DNA of 64,000 bases from Dirofilaria immitis (taxonomy: Eukaryota; Nematoda; Chromadorea; Rhabditida; Onchocercidae): contig JAKNDB010000085.1 of NCBI GenBank assembly GCA_024305405.1, positions 1,913,001 to 1,977,000 of the forward strand, written 5' to 3'. Shown one piece after another: positions 1-12,600 of this stretch (its first letter is position 1; every line of letters starts with the position of its first letter). The notes under the pieces are model-generated. The model had not been told where the DNA came from, did no database searches, and worked only from the letters and a program-made list of their open reading frames with translations. Position numbers and translations under genes: made by a program.

Positions 1-10
1 ATTATTTCAG

Positions 11-2101
11 AATATCCAAGGTACAGGTTTAGATGGACATATCACTGAGACTGATGTGGAAGGTGCTAAATTAAACAAAATTGTTCCCAATTCTACTATC
101 GATAAAAAAGTGTAGAATCAGGAAAACCAAAAAAGAAGCGAAACAAGTTGCACATGATCAACCGAAATACAAAGATATACCACTTACGAATATGAGAGAA
201 ACGATTGCTAAACGTTTATCATTTAGTAAACAAACTATACCGCATTATTATCTTACTTCGAAATTAAAATGGACGAATTATTGAAGTGAATAATATTTCT
301 TTCTGAATTTCTTTTTGTTTCTATGCATTTTACCATTTACTGAAACTTTTGAGAATTTGACGTTTTTTGAAGTCATTGCAATGATAATTTTTCAACCAGA
401 AATCTTATGCATTAAAAGTAGTTCACTTGAACTTTTTTTATTACTTCTTTCAATCTGAACTTCGTTTTTGTTTGATCGTTGAGTAGTAAGGGTGAGAATT
501 TGAAATTCTTCAAAGGAGACTTTTGAAATTCTTTATTTATCATAAAATCACTGCACTTGATTCATCTTTAATCAGTGGTAAAATTATTGAAATTTTATTA
601 CAGAGTCCGAGCAAATTTAAATGCGAAGATGAAAGATCAAGGTGTCAAAGTATCCATAAATGATTTTGTCATTAAAGCATGTGCATTAGCTTGCATGGAT
701 GTACCTGAAGCCAATAGTTTCTTTTTGGAAAAAGAGAAAGTTATTCGTCAAAATTTAACTGCTGATGTTTCTGTGGCTGTGAAAACAGAAACAGGACTTA
801 TTACACCTATAGTTTATAATGCTGACGTTAAAGTTAGTTTTTTTCCGACGGATTGTAAAAATTTGAAATAATTTTTTAGAAGTTTTTTATTAGATATGAT
901 ATTCACATGATTTTTACTTTATCTCGAATAATATTAAGACATTACATAGCTGGAAAAGAATTAAAAAATTTGAAATATTCATTTTTGTCATTTATGTGAA
1001 CTTATACCAAACATTCGTTTTAATTAATGAATTTTTCAATTTCAATTTGTTTTATTTTCTTGATTTTTGTAAAATTGCAGGGTTTGATCGAAATAAGTAG
1101 TGAAATTAAACAATTGGCAGATAAGGCACAACAAAATAAATTGAAACCTAGTGAGTATATGGTATGTTTGGTGTTAAAATATAATTTTTATTAATAATTA
1201 GTGTTTCGAAAATTTTCATCAATTGTCACAGTTTTTTTATGATTGAAACTTTTGAGAAATTCCTAAAATACTGTTGCTACAATTATAATAAAGTTTTTAT
1301 AATGAAGTTCAATGACTACTCATTCTATTGTTTTTCATATTTTTCGTGTAAATGTAATTTAATATATTCATTTTATTTGCAGGGTGGCACATTTACCGTA
1401 TCAAATTTGGGGATGTTCGGTAGTATACATCACTTTACAGCAATTATCAATCCACCACAATCGTGCATTTTGGCTGTTGGTGGTGCAGAATATAAAGTTG
1501 TACCTGATGACAGTGGAACTGGGTGAGCTTTTAAAATTTATTAAAGGTCTTATCATGTTAACTTATTTTACTTCCAGAAATTTAACCGAAAACAATTACC
1601 GAATGCCATACGAATGTATTATATTCTTCAGCTTTAAATGTTTAGTATAATTATATCTGTATAGGCTCGTATGTAAGAGTTATAGGCTGTATAGGCTCGC
1701 GTCAAGACAAACTGGCAATTCTGTCTTTTCATTCTTTGATTTTGGATGTGTAGTTTTAAATCAATATAGCTTGAATTAAATATTCTGAAATAATTTAAAA
1801 ATTGCATTATTTTTACATGTGCTTGTTGCTAATATTATTGATTTCTGAACAAGCTTGCTCTTTTTGTTCGTTAAATAAATAAGACTTATTTGCTGTAGAT
1901 AGACGATTCTTTGTTTCAAATCAATTAGTTTTTTTTTCAATTTGAGATTATTTCTTATTTAATTTCAGATTCAAGGCCATAACAACAATGCTTGTGACAA
2001 TGTCCTGTGATCATCGTGTTGTTGATGGTGCGGTTGGTGCAATATGGTTAAAACATTTTAAGGAATATATGGAAAAACCGGAAACTATGTTAAAACTGTA
2101 A
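11..2101 (+). CDS. DLAT: Dihydrolipoyllysine-residue acetyltransferase, E2 of pyruvate dehydrogenase (3' part)
   Basis: E2 core of the mitochondrial pyruvate dehydrogenase complex, which moves acetyl from lipoyl-lysine to CoA. Five exons are seen: about 11-285, 604-832, 1081-1161, 1383-1522 and 1969-2101 (stop TAA); the 5' end lies outside the window. Exon 1 starts at the end of the E3-binding domain ([14 protein letters not shown]) and enters the catalytic domain ([20 protein letters not shown]). Later exons give [32 protein letters not shown] and [17 protein letters not shown]. The last exon carries the active-site HxxxD as [13 protein letters not shown]. Length and order fit the family. 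Odd points: exon 1 needs about three single-base corrections (near 107, 131 and 258, two of them in A-runs) to stay in one frame. Such an essential gene is unlikely to be dead, so sequence error is more likely. Identity is well supported; exon 1 details are less sure. Confidence 0.93.
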
Positions 2102-3827
2102 ATCATAATTTCTTAAATTTATAGATCAAAATTTAAAAGATCAATTATTAGAACGATGCTAAATGAAACAAACTATCTGTTATTATTATCGCATGATTAC
2201 AATTTCGGTGTGTATTTCTCCATTTATCTTTCTTGACAGTTTTAAAATTGCTAGGAATTTTCATCAGGCTGTATTTCTAATTTGTTTATACTGATATACA
2301 CGCAGATGTTTTTTCTTTTTTGTTTTTAACAGTAAATTTTAAGTCAATTTTAATAGTGATAAGTCAGTTTTATTCTCTTTTCTCTAGATATTGAAAATTT
2401 TGCAAAAAAAAATATGTTTTATTCTTCCAGTTACCTATTGTTTTTTAATGTTACGTAAATGATTAGATATTTGATCTTCGGATTTTGTTGATTCAATAAA
2501 TTTATTGAAAATGTTCTGAAGCTTCTATTTAAAATTTTGACCATATAATGGCTTGATTGCTCACGATATATAATATAAATATTTTCTCATTTAAAACATC
2601 ATAGTTATCTCGTTAAAAGATTGGAATCCGTCAAGATCAAGATTTCTTTCAGATTTTTTTACCTTTGATTCTTTTAAAAATTTCTTTTTATCTTCAATTC
2701 TTTTAAGGAAATTTTGTCCGTGAAAGAACTAGAGAAAATAACAATTAATTGAATGAAATCGAAATAAATATTGTGCTTTCATAGAAAAGCTAAGGATTTT
2801 TGAAAGATTTGTTCGAGTTGAATTAAAGTAGCTTGTTATTTTGAGCAACAAATCTATGCAAATCAATGTGGAATTGTTCATCATCTATTATTTATCATAT
2901 TTTCAGATTTATCATACTTTTATCTCAATACTTAATTTGCAGAAATTCAAAGGAAAAAATAGAAAGCGGGCATTTTGTATAAAATCAAAGTAGAAAGAGA
3001 ATATGTGAAATTAAGAAGAAAATCTTATTGTTTCATTGCTATGGAATATTTCGTTAAGAATCAGATTTCGATTGTTCAACATTGTTCAGCACAATGAAAA
3101 TTTCTAACTATGGTTTATTTGTTATTTGATCATATTTTGTATTAGAAATCAGTATTTTCTAATAAACAATTATTGTTCATCCAATAAACGAAGTAAACAT
3201 TTTGTTTTGCTAATAATTTATTTTTTTCTATTCCTTTATACATATTAACTTAAATTTTAATTTTATATAAACGAAATTGGAATTATCGTTTCTATTTCCG
3301 ATATACTAGCAATATTAATGTTGGTCAGGGATTAGAAATTTAATTATCATTGATCGCTTTTGAAAGTTTCGAATTTGTAGCATATTTTTACCTCCTGATA
3401 AGCAATCAAGTTTTAACAGATTTCATAAATGATTAAATTTATAAAATTACGAAAGAATTAATGAACATTAATCTGATTTGTTACATTTCTTATTCTACTT
3501 TTCACTATAAATTTTTGTAAATATTTTAATATTTTTTTTTGTTTTGCAATGAAAACAATCATAAGATAATAAAGGATGAGATCACTTTGATCATCGTTTA
3601 AAGACAATTTATCCTTTAAAAATATATGCAGTTGCAGGGCTATTTTATTTTTATAATATTATTTGAAATATGTCTTTTATATATCTGTCTGCGATTTGCG
3701 TATCTGCCGGACTTCATATCAGTTAATTTTAGGCTAAGAAATTTGAAACAAAAATTTATGCATCAAATAAATTACGTATTAATTGAATTCAGAAGGAAAA
3801 TTTCACAAAAATATTTTCAACTGCAAA
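2102..3827. other. Intergenic, AT-rich; convergent 3' ends
   Basis: This lies between the 3' ends of the E2 gene (+) and the first unnamed gene (-). No coding exon with splice signals was found. The open frame at 3626-3844 on the + strand has no family resemblance. Its DNA reappears in decayed form at about 7800-7950, which shows that it lies inside the tandemly duplicated block. Confidence 0.6.
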
Positions 3828-6452
3828 TCAATAAAGGTTCATAGAATATATGTATTGAGCATAAACTATTGTGTATGGATTTGTTGAACTAAAAATAGCT
3901 TCTTGAATACCATCAGAATTTACTAAATTACCATAAATTGTGCATTCCAACATATCCATTTTATTATCCTCTGTGTTTACTCGTAAACCAATCTAAAAAT
4001 GTTAGTAGAAATAATAAATTGAATGAATTAAAAAACAGCATAAAATTTTAATTTATGATAAACATAGAAGTATCTATTTTTAGACTGATTATTGATATAT
4101 AGAATGCATATTATTGAAAAATGAAATTCGTTTAATGCTTAATGATAGAAATCATAATTGATTAAATTATTGCACATTATCAAAATTGGAACCGTAAATC
4201 GATTTGAAAATATGGAAATTTCAAGTTTGCCCAATTTCGGTCCAGTAAAATATTTATTATTGCATGGTGCAAAGTACCATGGATCAATTGCACGACGTCT
4301 TATATAAACTCTCTAAAAATTTAAACCTTTCACCATGTGCGTGTAAATATAAATGATTAGTTGAAAGTTAGAAAAACATATCGCTTAAATTTTGCAAATA
4401 TCATCAAAATTTAGAATTTTTATTTATATTAAAATCCAAAAAATACTTATATTTTTAAAATCATTATGAGTATATCAATTGCCATTTTCCCTTCACTATC
4501 TAACAATCGGACTTCAATTCTAGTTCGTTCGAAACCCGGGAAATATTCAAAAGTTAATTTACGATTCACTGGAATATGTTTGCTAAGAATCCAATTATTG
4601 GGCATTAGCTGAAAAATTTTTATATCCAATGTGAAATAAAAAAAAAAAAAAAAGAAAGAAATGATAATTAACAGCGTGGATTCAGCATAAAAAATGTTTG
4701 ATATTTAATACAAACAAATTCTGCAGGTCGTTGTTCCAATATCGCTTCAAAATTATATGTGCCAGCTGCAGTATGAATAAATTTGCTAATATCGGGAATC
4801 TGATTTATGCAATACATTGTGTTAATATAAGGATGATTCATATAGAATAACTGAAAGTCAAAAAAAGGAAAAATATTGCTAATGAATTGATAAATATATC
4901 AAGGGAAACAATCGGATAACTACTTGTTATAACTAAATAATATATACCATTATTCCAACACTTGAGAATACAATTACAAATTCATAGCTTTTCTTATATG
5001 AATTATTCTTAAATGTAGTAGCAGTAGCAGCAGCAGGTCGATTAGCACATACTAATTTAAACTGAAAATGAATAGATGTTTTAGTTCAAAGATATGAAAA
5101 AAAGTTGAAATTTATGCCTAGCTCGCTCAATCTATTCATGTTAACAAATTCATACTGTAGAATGCATGGCTGTAACTTCTGATGCAGTTAATGTTTAAGA
5201 AATGTAATTTAAATTCGTAAATAAAATTTTTTTCACAGATAAAATTCAATTCAAACTTCAGCAGCTCCAGGGATAACTATAAATCGAATTATTTCAGATT
5301 CCTTCGCATCCAGAAACTTAAACATAATTCTAAAAATAAAAACACTCTTTGAAAGATGCAATACAAAAAGTTGCATTTCTAATTAATATTCAAATAAGTA
5401 TTTTGCTAAATAATAATATATTTCGTATTCGAATACTTACACACATTGATTTTTATTGTACCGACTATAATCATACGATGAATGCTTCATGCGTATTATG
5501 ATGGATTCGTTGAATTGTAATCGACGGATTGTCTGAACCCTCTGGAAAATAATGGCTTTCAAATGCAAATCTTAATTAAATACAATAATAAAGAAGAAAC
5601 AAAAAGCTGGAAGATACATTAATTATAAAATAACTATAAGATTAATGTGTTATTGTTAATATCTTTCACTTATGTGATCGTAAGTATTTCTTAGTAAAAG
5701 TTGTGACTTTCATTTGATATCAAATTACGTTAAACGGTTTTCTTATAAAGACATTTTAAATGTTGCTTTAGTTTTTTACTAATATTTTACCTGATTTAAT
5801 GGCGACTCACCGATAAAACTAAAATTTTTCTTTCCATCGAACTTATTATACTAGTTTCATCTTCTTTAATTATCGTGACAGATGGCAATTCCGTGGATGC
5901 CAATTTTGTCGATTTCAATTCTACGGATGGCAATACTGTAGATGGCAATTCTGTGGATGACACTTGCACGGATGACAATTCGTATTCTGTGGATAACAAT
6001 TCAGTGGATTCTGTGGATTATAATTCTATAGATGGCAAATCCATATGTGGAAATCTTTTAACTGGAAATTTTGCATTTCCACTTTCCTTAAAACTAAGGC
6101 ACAAAAGCAGTGAATTGTTGTTACAAACCTGAAAAATCATATATTTATCGATGAGCATAACAATTCAACAAATGCTTTTATTGAAGCGAAATTTGCAAAA
6201 TGTCAAGAGCAGCTCTCATTCAGTGAAACTTTGCCGACACATCGATATCTCATGAAACAGATTTATATATTTATCATCATTTGTTGTTTTTCTACTATAG
6301 CAAGTACCATAGTAAACGTATAAACTGAAATTTTGAACGAAAATTCTACCAAAAACTTTATTATACAGTAATAGTCGGCCTCTTTCGAAATATGCTTCGC
6401 AATCGACACATTTATAAAAACCAACCATTTCATATTCGACTGTTTCATCCAC
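3828..6452 (-). CDS. Unnamed multi-exon protein, tandem copy A
   Basis: I do not recognise this family. On the minus strand a series of exons with GT..AG borders runs from about 6452 down to a TGA at 3828. They include an N-terminal exon reading ETVEYEMVGFYKCVDCEAYF, an exon at about 6130-5800, IRRLQFNESIIIRMKHSSYD, IMFKFLDAKESEIIRF, SYEFVIVFSSVGIMV, CINQIPDISKFIHTAAGTY, NRKLTFEYFPGFE and a last exon TEDNKMDMLECTIYG. Each exon has a counterpart in copy B at 7952-10384 in the same order, which is the main evidence that it is a gene. A hydrophobic stretch precedes the linker in copy B (TVVFCFFVLA), suggesting a membrane-anchored or secreted product. The rest looks beta-rich, without a cysteine framework. 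Odd points: the second exon holds a Ser/Thr-Glu-Leu-Pro repeat absent from copy B, and has an in-frame TAA plus an apparent one-base loss near 5820. Function unknown. Confidence 0.55.
5850..6035 (-). repeat. Short coding repeat (STELPS-type) inside copy A
   Basis: The plus strand repeats variants of GGATGGCAATTCTGT, with periods near 15 or 18 bases. Read on the minus strand this encodes tandem STELPS, VLPSVELKS and STKLASTELPS variants. The periods are multiples of three, so the repeat keeps the frame, as expected of expansion under coding constraint. The paralogue has only a short KKVKMDDLPSLVEE linker at this place. Confidence 0.7.
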
Positions 6453-7175
6453 TGATATCAGGCAACGATAAACTTCTGTTTAAATTAGTTTGTATTGAGA
6501 TCGTTGCATGATACCAATTTTCGAAATTATTAATCATTCAGTATTTTATCGTAATAACGCAGCAGTGGCTTTATCAGTGATGTATATGTCAATTTTTGTT
6601 TATAGTATAGTTGATGTGAAAAAATAAAACAAATACGTAATTTCCCAATACATAAGTTATAATTTCAGATTCTTTTACCTGAAATACATTTGAAATGAAA
6701 TCAGAATAATAGCGGTAGATGGCGCAGTGGCACTTTTTTTTTCGAGAATGGAAGGGAGAGGAACAAAGAAATTGCATTATGCAATATTAAAAATTAAAAA
6801 ATTGAAAGAAAAATTTTTTTATAATTAATCATTAAGAGATGGATAAACTTTATGCTTTGCAAATAAAATATACAGCTGTAATGAACTTGCAATTATTTAT
6901 TTCCTTAAATGAATAGCGAATTTTCGGATTACGAAAAGAAACAATACGATTGATCTCATATCGTTGAAACAATTCAGATCAATTCAAACAATAGAAATAC
7001 GTTTAATATAAATTGAATCAACGCGCTTTTGTCTGATGGCAATTGGATTCTCCTCATCATACTTGTCATTATGCACTTTAATAATGTAAATGATGCGGTT
7101 GAAAAAAATATTGCCTTATTTAACAGAAATTAAGCAACCTGACCTTTTATTGTTAAATGAATAAAAACTCAAGAT
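6453..7175. other. Intergenic between the duplicated blocks
   Basis: This holds the 5' flank of unnamed gene A and the junction between the duplicated blocks. The minus-strand open frame at 6589-6777 has no splice context or resemblance. The segment 6838-6960 is related to 11772-11880. No promoter element could be called. Confidence 0.5.
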
Positions 7176-7640
7176 TTCAGGATTTGATCGATAACTAGCA
7201 AAATTAAACAATTAGCAGATAAGGCTCAACAAAATAAGTTGAAACTGAATGAATATATGATATGTTTTGTTGTTGAAATATAATTTTTAATTAATAATCA
7301 GTATTTCGAAAATTTTCATTAATTTCCTCTCATAGCTTTTTTATGGTTGAAACTTGTAAGAAATTTCTAAAATGGTTATTGCTACAATTATAATAAAGTT
7401 TTCATGTAATGAAGTTGAATGATAGCAATATTTACATTCTCATCGTAATTTTGTATTTTCCTAATACAAATTTTTCATGTAAATTTACTCTGATACATTC
7501 ATTTTATTTGCACATTTATCCTATTAAACTTAGGGATGTTCAATAGTATACATCACTTTATAGCAATTATCACTATACCACAATCATCATGTATTTTGGC
7601 TGTTGATGGTGCAGAATATGAATAATATCTGATGAGATGG
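7176..7640 (+). pseudogene. Dead fragment of the PDC-E2 gene
   Basis: Two blocks match the third and fourth E2 exons. 7180-7260 matches the exon at 1081-1161 (AATTAAACAATTNGCAGATAAGG shared), but has in-frame stops and its donor GTATGT is changed to ATATGT. 7512-7630 matches the exon at 1383-1522, including ATAGTATACATCACTTTA, with many substitutions and no usable acceptor. The acyltransferase exon with HxxxD is missing. This is a non-functional leftover of the tandem duplication. Confidence 0.88.
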
Positions 7641-7951
7641 AAGTGGATGGATAAATTTGTTCGAATTTTAACATTTAACCTAACATTATTCTCCGTTGTT
7701 TAAATATACTCTGTATTATACAAATATGTAACATATCATTTAATATAATGTATTACTATATTAGCAATTAAAATATGTCTCACATTTCTCTTCACGTTTT
7801 GTATATTTTCACTTTTACAGCTTTTCATATTAGCTAATTTTTCAAATAAAAAATTCGGAAAAAAATTTATGAATCAAAATAAATAATGTATCAATTGAAT
7901 TTAGAAGAAAAATTCACGGCGACATTTGATATAGGCTTAACAAAAAAAGGC

Positions 7952-9461
7952 TCATACCGATGTTACGTATTGGGCATAAAACACTGTGTTTGGATTTGTT
8001 GAATTGAAATTAATATATTGAATATCATGAGGAGTTAACATGTAAGTTCTGCATTCTGTCATATCTATCTTATGTTCTTCTGTGATTATCCGCAGACCAA
8101 TCTAGAAAAAGCTTTTTTTTTTTTTTTTACCTTCAGTGATTCCTTTTTTGAATTTAGAAGTAAGCAACTTTAATAAATACATTTATCGATTATTTGATAA
8201 ATTTACAATTTTTTTAATCAAATGGAAAAATTCTATATGAGACTGCAAAGTTTGAAGTTGTGATAAGCATAGAAATATTTTTCCCTTTCGTCCAAAATGT
8301 CAACTGATTTTTCGACAACCGAATTATTCAATGTCGATTACAAATCGACGATACGAAAGTTATTTATTTTCTACTGGTATAAATCTGTCTAAAACACATA
8401 TTACGGATGTGTCGAATGGTGATTGAACGATATATTGTTAAGCCTGATTTTCTAATCATATGAGTTTGTGTATAAATATTGTTGATCATATTATTGTATA
8501 TCATTAAAATTGAAACCTGAAAACGAGTTTGGAACACGCTAACTTCAATTTTACCCAATATCGGTTTATCATATTTCAGTGTATATGCATGAATACACGG
8601 TAGATACCATATGTCGGATCCAATGCGTCTTGTATGAACTGTCTAAAAGTTTGAACCTTCTAACGCGTGTAAATGTAAAAGATATCGCTTAGATTTCCGA
8701 ATGCCATCAGAATTTAGAATTTTTGTTTTTATTAAACTTAAAAATTACTTACGCCTTTTATGTCATTTACGATTATACTAAGTGCTATTTTTCCTCTTTT
8801 GTTTAATATAATTATGCTCTTCACATCGGAGAAATATTCGATAGTAAATTTATGTTTTATTGGAATTGGATTGAAAATAATCCAGTCATGAGGCACTCGC
8901 TGAAAAATCATTCGCATACGAAAATAAAAAAACGAATAAAGGGATGATAAATAATAGTATAAATTATTTTGGTACCAAAAATGTTTAAACTTATTACATA
9001 CAATTTCTTCAGGAGGCACTTGTACCATCGCTTCAAAAGCATATGTTCCAGATACTGTATGTGTGAATTTGGTAATATCAGTAATCCTATTAATACAGTG
9101 CGTTGTTTTGATATAAAATTCGTCTATATAGAAGAGCTAAAAGAAATATTCGCAATATATGGACTTGAGATTAATTAAAAATTAATTAATTGTATGACTA
9201 TTTTTATTCTAAATATATAATGCATACCATTATACCAATATTTGAGAATACTATTACAAATTCGTAATACTTTCTATATGCATTATCCGGAAATGTAGCA
9301 GCATCAGCAGAACGATTAGCACATATTAATTTAAACTAAAAATATAAAGAAATATTTTAGCTAAAACACATAAGGAAATTAAAATAAGAATTTTCAAATT
9401 GATTTGTGGTTTAATTTCGACTTGTTCGTATTAATAAATTTATATTGCTAGAAATAATCCA

Positions 9462-9559
<98 letters not shown>

Positions 9560-10384
9560 TTCTTATACAATGAATGTCTAAAATAAATGAAATTTAAATA
9601 TCGTAAATAAGAAAGTTCACTTCAGCGGAGCTAGGAATGATTGTAAATCGAATTATTTCAGATTGTTGTGCATCAAGAAACTTGAACATGATTCTGAAGA
9701 AATAATGATATTTCTCTGAAAACATTGCATATAAAAGTTAACTGTTTAACCAGAATTCATTCAGGCATATTAATGTATTTTGTATTCGAATACTCACACA
9801 GATAGACTTTTATTTAAAAAACTATAATCATAATAATAGTGTTTCATGCGTATTTTAATGGAATCGTTGAACTGTAACCGATGAATCGAATGAATTTTCT
9901 GAAAAACAGTGGTTTACAATTATAGATCTTAATTGAATATACTAAAAAGAAAAAACAGTAAAATTATTAAATGATACGGTAGATAATGAAATCCGTGTCA
10001 TTATTGATATCATTTGCAGATAATGTCGTTCATCGTATTTTAAGTAAATAAAAACAGCGACGTATTTTATACTACTTCTCTATATTAATATCAAATTATA
10101 CCAAAATATTTGCTTATGCTTACAAAAGATATTTCAAGTATTGTCTGAATTTCTTTTTAATATTTTACCTCCTCATCAGTTTGAAAACGTAAATAAAATT
10201 CTTCTGTATTATCAATTAGATTTTCTTGCTCCTCAACCAAAGATGGCAAATCATCCATTTTCACTTTCTTCGAAGCTAAGACAAAAAAACAGAAAACCAC
10301 TGTTTCAAACCTAAAAAGTCCCGTATTCATTGCTCGATAAAGAAATTCAAAAATTGCATTCATATAAGAGAAACAATAAAGCAT
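7952..10384 (-). CDS. Unnamed multi-exon protein, tandem copy B
   Basis: Paralogue of the gene at 3828-6452, with the same exon order on the minus strand and a TGA at 7952. Readable exons are RFETVVFCFFVLASKKVKMD with EQENLIDNTEEFYLRF (about 10315-10170), IHSIHRLQFNDSIKIRMKHY, IMFKFLDAQQSEIIRFTIIP, YYEFVIVFSNIGIM, CINRITDITKFTHTVSGTYA, HDWIIFNPIPIKHKFTIEYF, DIWYLPCIHAYTLKYDKPIL, and a final IITEEHKIDMTECRTYM. The conserved positions are spread over all exons, as expected of a protein kept by selection for some time. A decayed match to the first exon of copy A (IEYEVVGFF) lies at about 11370-11290, so the 5' end is displaced or lost. The ATG at 10384 is only a possible start. An intron carries a long (TA)n tract. 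No known domain recognised. Confidence 0.5.
9463..9553. repeat. (TA)n microsatellite
   Basis: About 45 uninterrupted TA units in an intron of unnamed gene B. The true length is likely variable and hard to assemble. Confidence 0.97.
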
Positions 10385-11280
10385 GAATAGCTAGATTCTC
10401 CAAAACCTTTCAAGTGATGCAAAAATTAGCGATGATTATATACAGTAAGAGATTAAAAATTTCATTTCTTTTTACTAACATGTCAGCTTTAACATCTCGA
10501 ACTATTTAGATGGAAAATGTTATCGGATATCAACAAAGCAATATTTCGAATCCTATTTATGAATCTATTCTAGTCTGATTATTTCATTCAAATTTTTAAT
10601 TATTCGATATAATCAGAAACACGAAACTGCACAAAAAATACTTCAGTTATGTCTGATTAATGAATTAATGGAAATTTTAGAGAAATTTTAGTCATCGCGA
10701 CAATAATGAAATGATAAAGGCCAAAAATTTTGATTGCTGAAAAGTTTTTTTCGCTGTTATAGATATATATATCTATAAGATCCTGACAATGTTTATGAAT
10801 TGTCTACGTCAAAAACTGTTTAGTTTTATTGACTTTTCTCATTGAAATTTTGTAAATTCTTTCCTTAAAATTGAAGTTCAACTTTTCTTATGTTTATAAA
10901 TCCAAAAAAAGAAACGTTTTATACAAGAATTTGCTATCCTTGACATAAAGATTATCTTTTACATCACAAAATCCATCATATTTCAAGGAAACCTACAATT
11001 TTAGTTCGAATTCATTCTATTTTTTGCTTCAAAACTTAAAATATTTTTTCCCTTTCTGATAAATAATAATAGTACATTGACTCCTCACATAGATTTACAG
11101 TTTATCATATTAACATTGTGTCATTTACAGTCATGATCATTTTCTTTTTTCATTAAAGGAATTTCGAACTTTTTACGTTATTGTCAGCATTTTTATCTTT
11201 CGCACTATTTCTCAACAGAATCCATTAATGAATTTCCAAATTACCGAAAAGCATAAATCGGAACTAACTGAAAAATTGGT

Positions 11281-11889
11281 ACTGTAATGTAAAATAACAA
11301 CCTATTCCAATTTAAATATCGGTTACGACATATTTAAAAAAAAAACCAACCACTTCATATTCAATTGCATGGTGTAATACTATCTTTGTCAGCGAAAACT
11401 TTCATTTAAATTATCAGCTTGTATAAAAATCACCGAATTACAAATTTCAATTTTTTATTTATAGAAAAATGTTACTCTTTGCTTTATATTTATTTCTCCA
11501 GAATAGTGTTTTATATAGTAATAATATAATATAATGAAATCATGTCAATGCATCTCAACCACTTTTTTGCTTTTTGCTCCAGCGGTTGATACAAAACTTT
11601 TTGCACAAATAATGAATTCAAACTTTTCACCTAAAATTCGGCCAAAAAGAATCAGAATCACTTCGCAGATGTCATCATTAATATTTTCGAGAATAAGAAG
11701 TAAAACAGAGAAAAAATTTGAAATTCGGTAGCGATCTTACAATTAGTTTCGTATTATTTTAGTATTGTGAAAATGGATGAACTTCGTCCTTTGTTAAATA
11801 GCTGTGATGAATTTGCAATTGTTTATATCCTTAAAGTAAACGACAAATTTTGAATTTCGAAAACTGGCATTTGGAATAAAGCGATTTCT
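11281..11889. other. Relic 5' end of copy B and flank
   Basis: The minus strand at 11370-11290 resembles the first exon of copy A but contains stops. 11772-11880 matches 6838-6960. The plus-strand open frame at 11534-11731 is not supported by any resemblance or splice context. Confidence 0.5.
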
Positions 11890-12600
11890 TAATAGTAAAT
11901 AGGTTTCCAAATTTCTCTATCAAAATTTTCCTTATAATATCGTGGTTTTCTGAAGTAATATTGTAGCCTGTTACAGTTTGCAAGGTATCGGCTTTAAACA
12001 CGTCACTAGATAATTCAACTTTTGAATATCTGGTATTTTTTGGGGATGTACTGCAACATCAAAACTGTTTCAAAATTCTCTTTATAATCTCACAGCACCA
12101 TTGTATGTCGGTAGTGATAATTGAGGTAAATTTACTGCTGTATGAAAAATTAATTTGAATGATTCTTGTTGGCTTGTTAATTCGCTCCATTAGCCTGCTA
12201 AAACGCTAATTCAATATCATTCTTACATATAGAAAAAATCTATTTTAACCTCTTTACCAACACTTATTAAATTGAAAGCATCTTGACGGAGTCGATAAAG
12301 TCTTGAGGTACTTCAACCATGTTCTGTTAGTTGATTCGAAAGCAATATATAGCTCGAGGTAACTAATTTTTTCCTCGATAACTCTCTTTTGATAACATAT
12401 AATCGACATATTTCTTCTTGTGACATTTGTTAGTCTGGATACTCCGGTTGGATATCTCTAATTTCATCTAGAAGTTTCTCCAATTTTCTCATTGCCAGTT
12501 ATACGCTTTTGATTATAGTGGCAAACAAAGCAGCTCGTGGCACCACAATTTTGGTAATTTTTAAACGGAGGGGAAGGTATTTCTGAAATTTAATTTCTTC
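11890..12600 (-). mobile_element. Decayed BEL/Pao-like LTR retroelement fragment
   Basis: Read on the minus strand in shifting frames, this stretch resembles the gag-side region of BEL/Pao polyproteins (DUF1759-like). A coiled-coil part with LEKLLDEIRDIQPEYPD is followed by a LSLPTYNGA segment, NSFDVAVH, KLNYLVTCLK and a final EKFGNP. Several in-frame stops and frameshifts interrupt it, and no reverse transcriptase, integrase or LTR was found nearby. It is a dead fragment. The family call rests on the spacing of the LPxxxG, KLNYL and FG positions and is not certain. Confidence 0.6.

Larger units (their letters stand above)
1081..6970. repeat. Tandem segmental duplication, left copy
   Basis: The last exons of the E2 gene, its 3' flank, and the whole unnamed gene with its 5' flank recur in the same order and orientation at about 7176-11880. 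The clearest matches are 1081-1165 with 7180-7262, 1390-1515 with 7512-7625, 3720-3810 with 7820-7910, each exon of the unnamed gene, and 6838-6960 with 11772-11880. Divergence is substantial, so the event is old. Confidence 0.8.
7176..11880. repeat. Tandem segmental duplication, right copy
   Basis: Partner of 1081-6970. It is about 1.2 kb shorter overall: much of the E2 3' flank is lost, while about 900 bases (10385-11280) are inserted between the main body and the relic first exon of the unnamed gene. It ends close to the retroelement fragment that starts near 11890. Confidence 0.75.

Noticed and set aside
5875..6132. Plus-strand open frame of 85 residues with DGNSVD-like repeats
   Set aside because: It is antisense to the repeat in unnamed gene A. 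The minus strand has splice signals and a paralogue; the plus strand has neither.
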